A stretch of DNA of 7,238 bases from Fidelibacterota bacterium UBA6531 (lineage in GTDB: Bacteria; Fidelibacterota; Marinisomatia; Marinisomatales; TCS55), in assembly GCA_002436185.1 (NCBI GenBank), contig DJKX01000072.1, positions 1 through 7,238 on the forward strand. Direction: 5' to 3'. The position numbers and the translations under genes were made by a program. Positions within the stretch are counted from its first letter, which is position 1, and each line of letters begins with the position of its first letter. Of the stretch, positions 5,903 to 7,238 are shown piece after piece. A model generated the notes under the pieces. The model searched no databases, had not been told where the DNA came from, and saw only the letters and a program-made list of their open reading frames with translations.

Positions 5903-6241
5903 TTAATTACCTGACAATTTAATAATATAAAAGATTAAAACAGTCGCTGCAGAACAATAAGCACACGTTGCGGTAAATCCCACAAATTGTTCAGCAGATT
6001 TATAATCTTCGATATATGTTTTTTCATTGATTCTTTTCAATGTTTTTTTACCCTCTTTTTCTTTTCGACATTTCCAGAGATCTATAAGGTATGTTGGTAC
6101 TTCAGTAATCTTAATTGACCGAACACCTTCTCTTTTAGCTTTTTTGATCAATTCAGATTGACATGGATTCTCTGTTTTTTCTGTTTCTTGTCCTAACAAT
6201 ACTGAAAAACATATAATCGCTATTGGTAATAACTTTACCAT
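5903..6241 (-). CDS. Small exported/membrane protein with CxxC, unknown function
   Basis: This encodes 112 residues of no family I recognise. The N-terminus (MVKLLPIAIICFSVLLGQ) is a signal peptide probably cleaved near LLGQ-ET. A basic middle part (about residues 32-75, rich in Lys, Glu and Arg) is followed by a C-terminal hydrophobic segment (residues 94-108) that begins with TCAYCSAA. Cys93 and Cys96 form a CxxC at the membrane border, and Cys27 and Cys58 lie in the soluble part. The mature protein is likely fixed in a membrane by its C-terminus. The ATG lies 7 nt inside the end of the upstream beta-barrel gene, and the M3 peptidase gene follows after 22 nt, so it belongs to this operon. 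The Cys pairs could form disulfides or bind a metal, which cannot be decided here. No clear Shine-Dalgarno is seen, consistent with coupling. Confidence 0.72.
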   Translation of the reverse strand: MVKLLPIAIICFSVLLGQETEKTENPCQSELIKKAKREGVRSIKITEVPTYLIDLWKCRKEKEGKKTLKRINEKTYIEDYKSAEQFVGFTATCAYCSAATVLIFYIIKLSGN

Positions 6242-6900
6242 CCGTAGACCATTCCGAATGTAAATAATGGCAGATCCTCCACATCAATATTCGGCCCTTT
6301 AATATCTTTACCCTGAAATGACCAATTATCTTTTGAATAATAATTTTCCATGAATCCTATTTGTGTTTCAATAGCTAAATATGGTTTAAGATAAAACCGG
6401 GCACCTATAGAACTGGTAAATCCAAAGAATGTAGTTGTCATTTTATCAGAAGATGAAATATCTATACTGGAGTTATTGAATTCTTCCATCAAATTGTCCC
6501 ATACATCGATAGTTTGTTCTGTCGTTAAAGAAATACTCCCAGAATTAATCAAAGGTCCTAATGTGAAATTTAATTCCAACTTTTTCATCGGAAAGAAATA
6601 GGTTTCAATAAATACTGCCCTGTATTTGATAGAACGACTGAAATCCTCACCTTCATATTTATCACTTGTAAAAGAAATCCATTCACTAAAACCCACACGT
6701 GCATTAGAATATACCTGATATGTAAAAGAAAAATTGACCATCATAGTTTCCGTTATTCCCAAAGATGGAAAAGGGTTTTCGGCAAATGTTTTGTAATCGG
6801 GAGATGAATAACCCATTCCCAGACGTCCACTTATCTTTGGCTGGGCAATGATAAAAGATGTTAATATTAGGGAGGCTATTAAATGATATCTGCAGCGCAT
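6235..6900 (-). CDS. Outer-membrane beta-barrel-like protein
   Basis: This encodes 221 residues. A signal peptide (MRCRYHLIASLILTSFIIAQ) is cleaved near IIAQ-PK, giving a mature protein of about 200 residues. The mature part consists of alternating polar and aromatic/hydrophobic stretches typical of amphipathic beta strands, for example ISGRLGMGYSS, MVNFSFTYQVYSNARVGF, YRAVFIETYFFPMKKLELNFTLGPL, TSSIGARFYLKPYLAIETQIGF. It ends in FTFGMVYGW with a terminal aromatic residue, a common outer-membrane insertion signal. Short acidic or Ser/Asn-rich loops separate the strands. An OmpW/OmpX-like or porin-family 8-10-strand barrel of unknown specificity is the most likely reading. It is the first gene of the four-gene operon, and its ATG is 45 nt from the divergent gene at 6946. 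TATATT at 6916-6911 lies only 10 nt before the ATG, hinting at a nearly leaderless message, but no -35 was found. Confidence 0.78.
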   Translation of the reverse strand: MRCRYHLIASLILTSFIIAQPKISGRLGMGYSSPDYKTFAENPFPSLGITETMMVNFSFTYQVYSNARVGFSEWISFTSDKYEGEDFSRSIKYRAVFIETYFFPMKKLELNFTLGPLINSGSISLTTEQTIDVWDNLMEEFNNSSIDISSSDKMTTTFFGFTSSIGARFYLKPYLAIETQIGFMENYYSKDNWSFQGKDIKGPNIDVEDLPLFTFGMVYGW

Positions 6901-6945
6901 AACAGAGTAGAATATAACGCAAGAAGTAGAAATGTTTGCAGCAGA

Positions 6946-7238
6946 ATGATGTACAAATTATTCTTATTCTTGATATTTATTTCATTTTCATTTTGTCAAT
7001 ATAATGTACAACACATCGTCATGAATTTGGACGGCACATCAACTGTTGGAATAGTTGATTCAATGAATTCTGAAACTGTTTTCATAACACCGAAGGATAT
7101 GAATGAACAACAGTCTTTAATATTGGATGATATATACTATATTTATAATTCATTCGGAAAATTATATTATATCAGTCCCAATTATGAAGATCGCCTAAAT
7201 CTCATTGAAGAGCGAAGTGGTTTTCTTATTACGACTAC
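6946..7238 (+). CDS. Exported protein of unknown function, 3' end outside the window
   Basis: An open frame runs from ATG at 6946 to the window edge with no stop, giving 97 codons. It starts MMYKLFLFLIFISFSFCQYN, a hydrophobic signal peptide probably ending at or near FCQ-YN in the Gln style of neighbouring genes. No lipobox is present, because Phe precedes the Cys. The mature start is VQHIVMNLDGTSTVGIVDS, with later beta-like blocks ETVFITPKD and DDIYYIYNSFGKLYYISPNYEDRL, rich in Tyr. I cannot name the family. The start has no clear Shine-Dalgarno, and ATG at 6949 is equally possible. It diverges from the beta-barrel gene across 45 nt, so the two may share a regulatory region. Confidence 0.68.
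   Translation, partial: MMYKLFLFLIFISFSFCQYNVQHIVMNLDGTSTVGIVDSMNSETVFITPKDMNEQQSLILDDIYYIYNSFGKLYYISPNYEDRLNLIEERSGFLITT

Overview
The window looks like chromosomal DNA of a Gram-negative, AT-rich bacterium. Several exported proteins have signal peptides ending just before or after Gln (LLGQ, IIAQ). There is a predicted outer-membrane barrel ending in an aromatic residue and a putative lipoprotein. The combination and style of the proteins suggest the FCB group, perhaps Candidatus Neomarinimicrobiota (SAR406); this is an impression from protein style, not a demonstrated assignment. No mobile element, CRISPR array or phage gene is visible.

Left part (1-2202, minus strand): a two-gene unit made of a CPA-type Na+(K+)/H+ antiporter with a C-terminal TrkA-N/RCK-like domain, coupled by a 1-nt stop/start overlap (TAATG) to a small putative lipoprotein. 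A 267-nt divergent intergenic region with two abutting palindromes separates it from a plus-strand 4-oxalocrotonate tautomerase family gene (2470-2667).

Middle part (2787-3238): a compact minus-strand RNA operon. A well-formed sigma70-like promoter (TTGACC, 17 bp, TACACT) leads to a 48-residue single-pass membrane protein with a strong Shine-Dalgarno, then tRNA-Cys(GCA) with encoded CCA, then after 3 nt tRNA-Leu(TAA), then a strong Rho-independent terminator. The small protein is easily missed because of its length. Divergent from it is a 76-residue acidic protein of unknown function whose first codons overlap the -35 box.

Right part (3431-6900, minus strand): a four-gene operon with overlapping or nearly touching genes. 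In order of transcription these are an outer-membrane beta-barrel-like protein, a small exported/membrane protein with a CxxC at its C-terminal membrane segment, an M3-family (thimet oligopeptidase-like) zinc metallopeptidase with an N-terminal membrane anchor or signal, and a small exported protein of unknown function. The layout suggests an envelope-located peptidase with accessory envelope proteins, but the functional link is inferred from gene order alone. The last gene converges on, and overlaps by 25 nt, the 76-residue gene. At the right edge a plus-strand exported protein of unknown function (6946 onward) runs out of the window.

No clearly new defence, mobile or catalytic system is visible. 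The items most worth following up are the small membrane protein co-transcribed with the tRNAs and the peptidase operon with its uncharacterised small partners.
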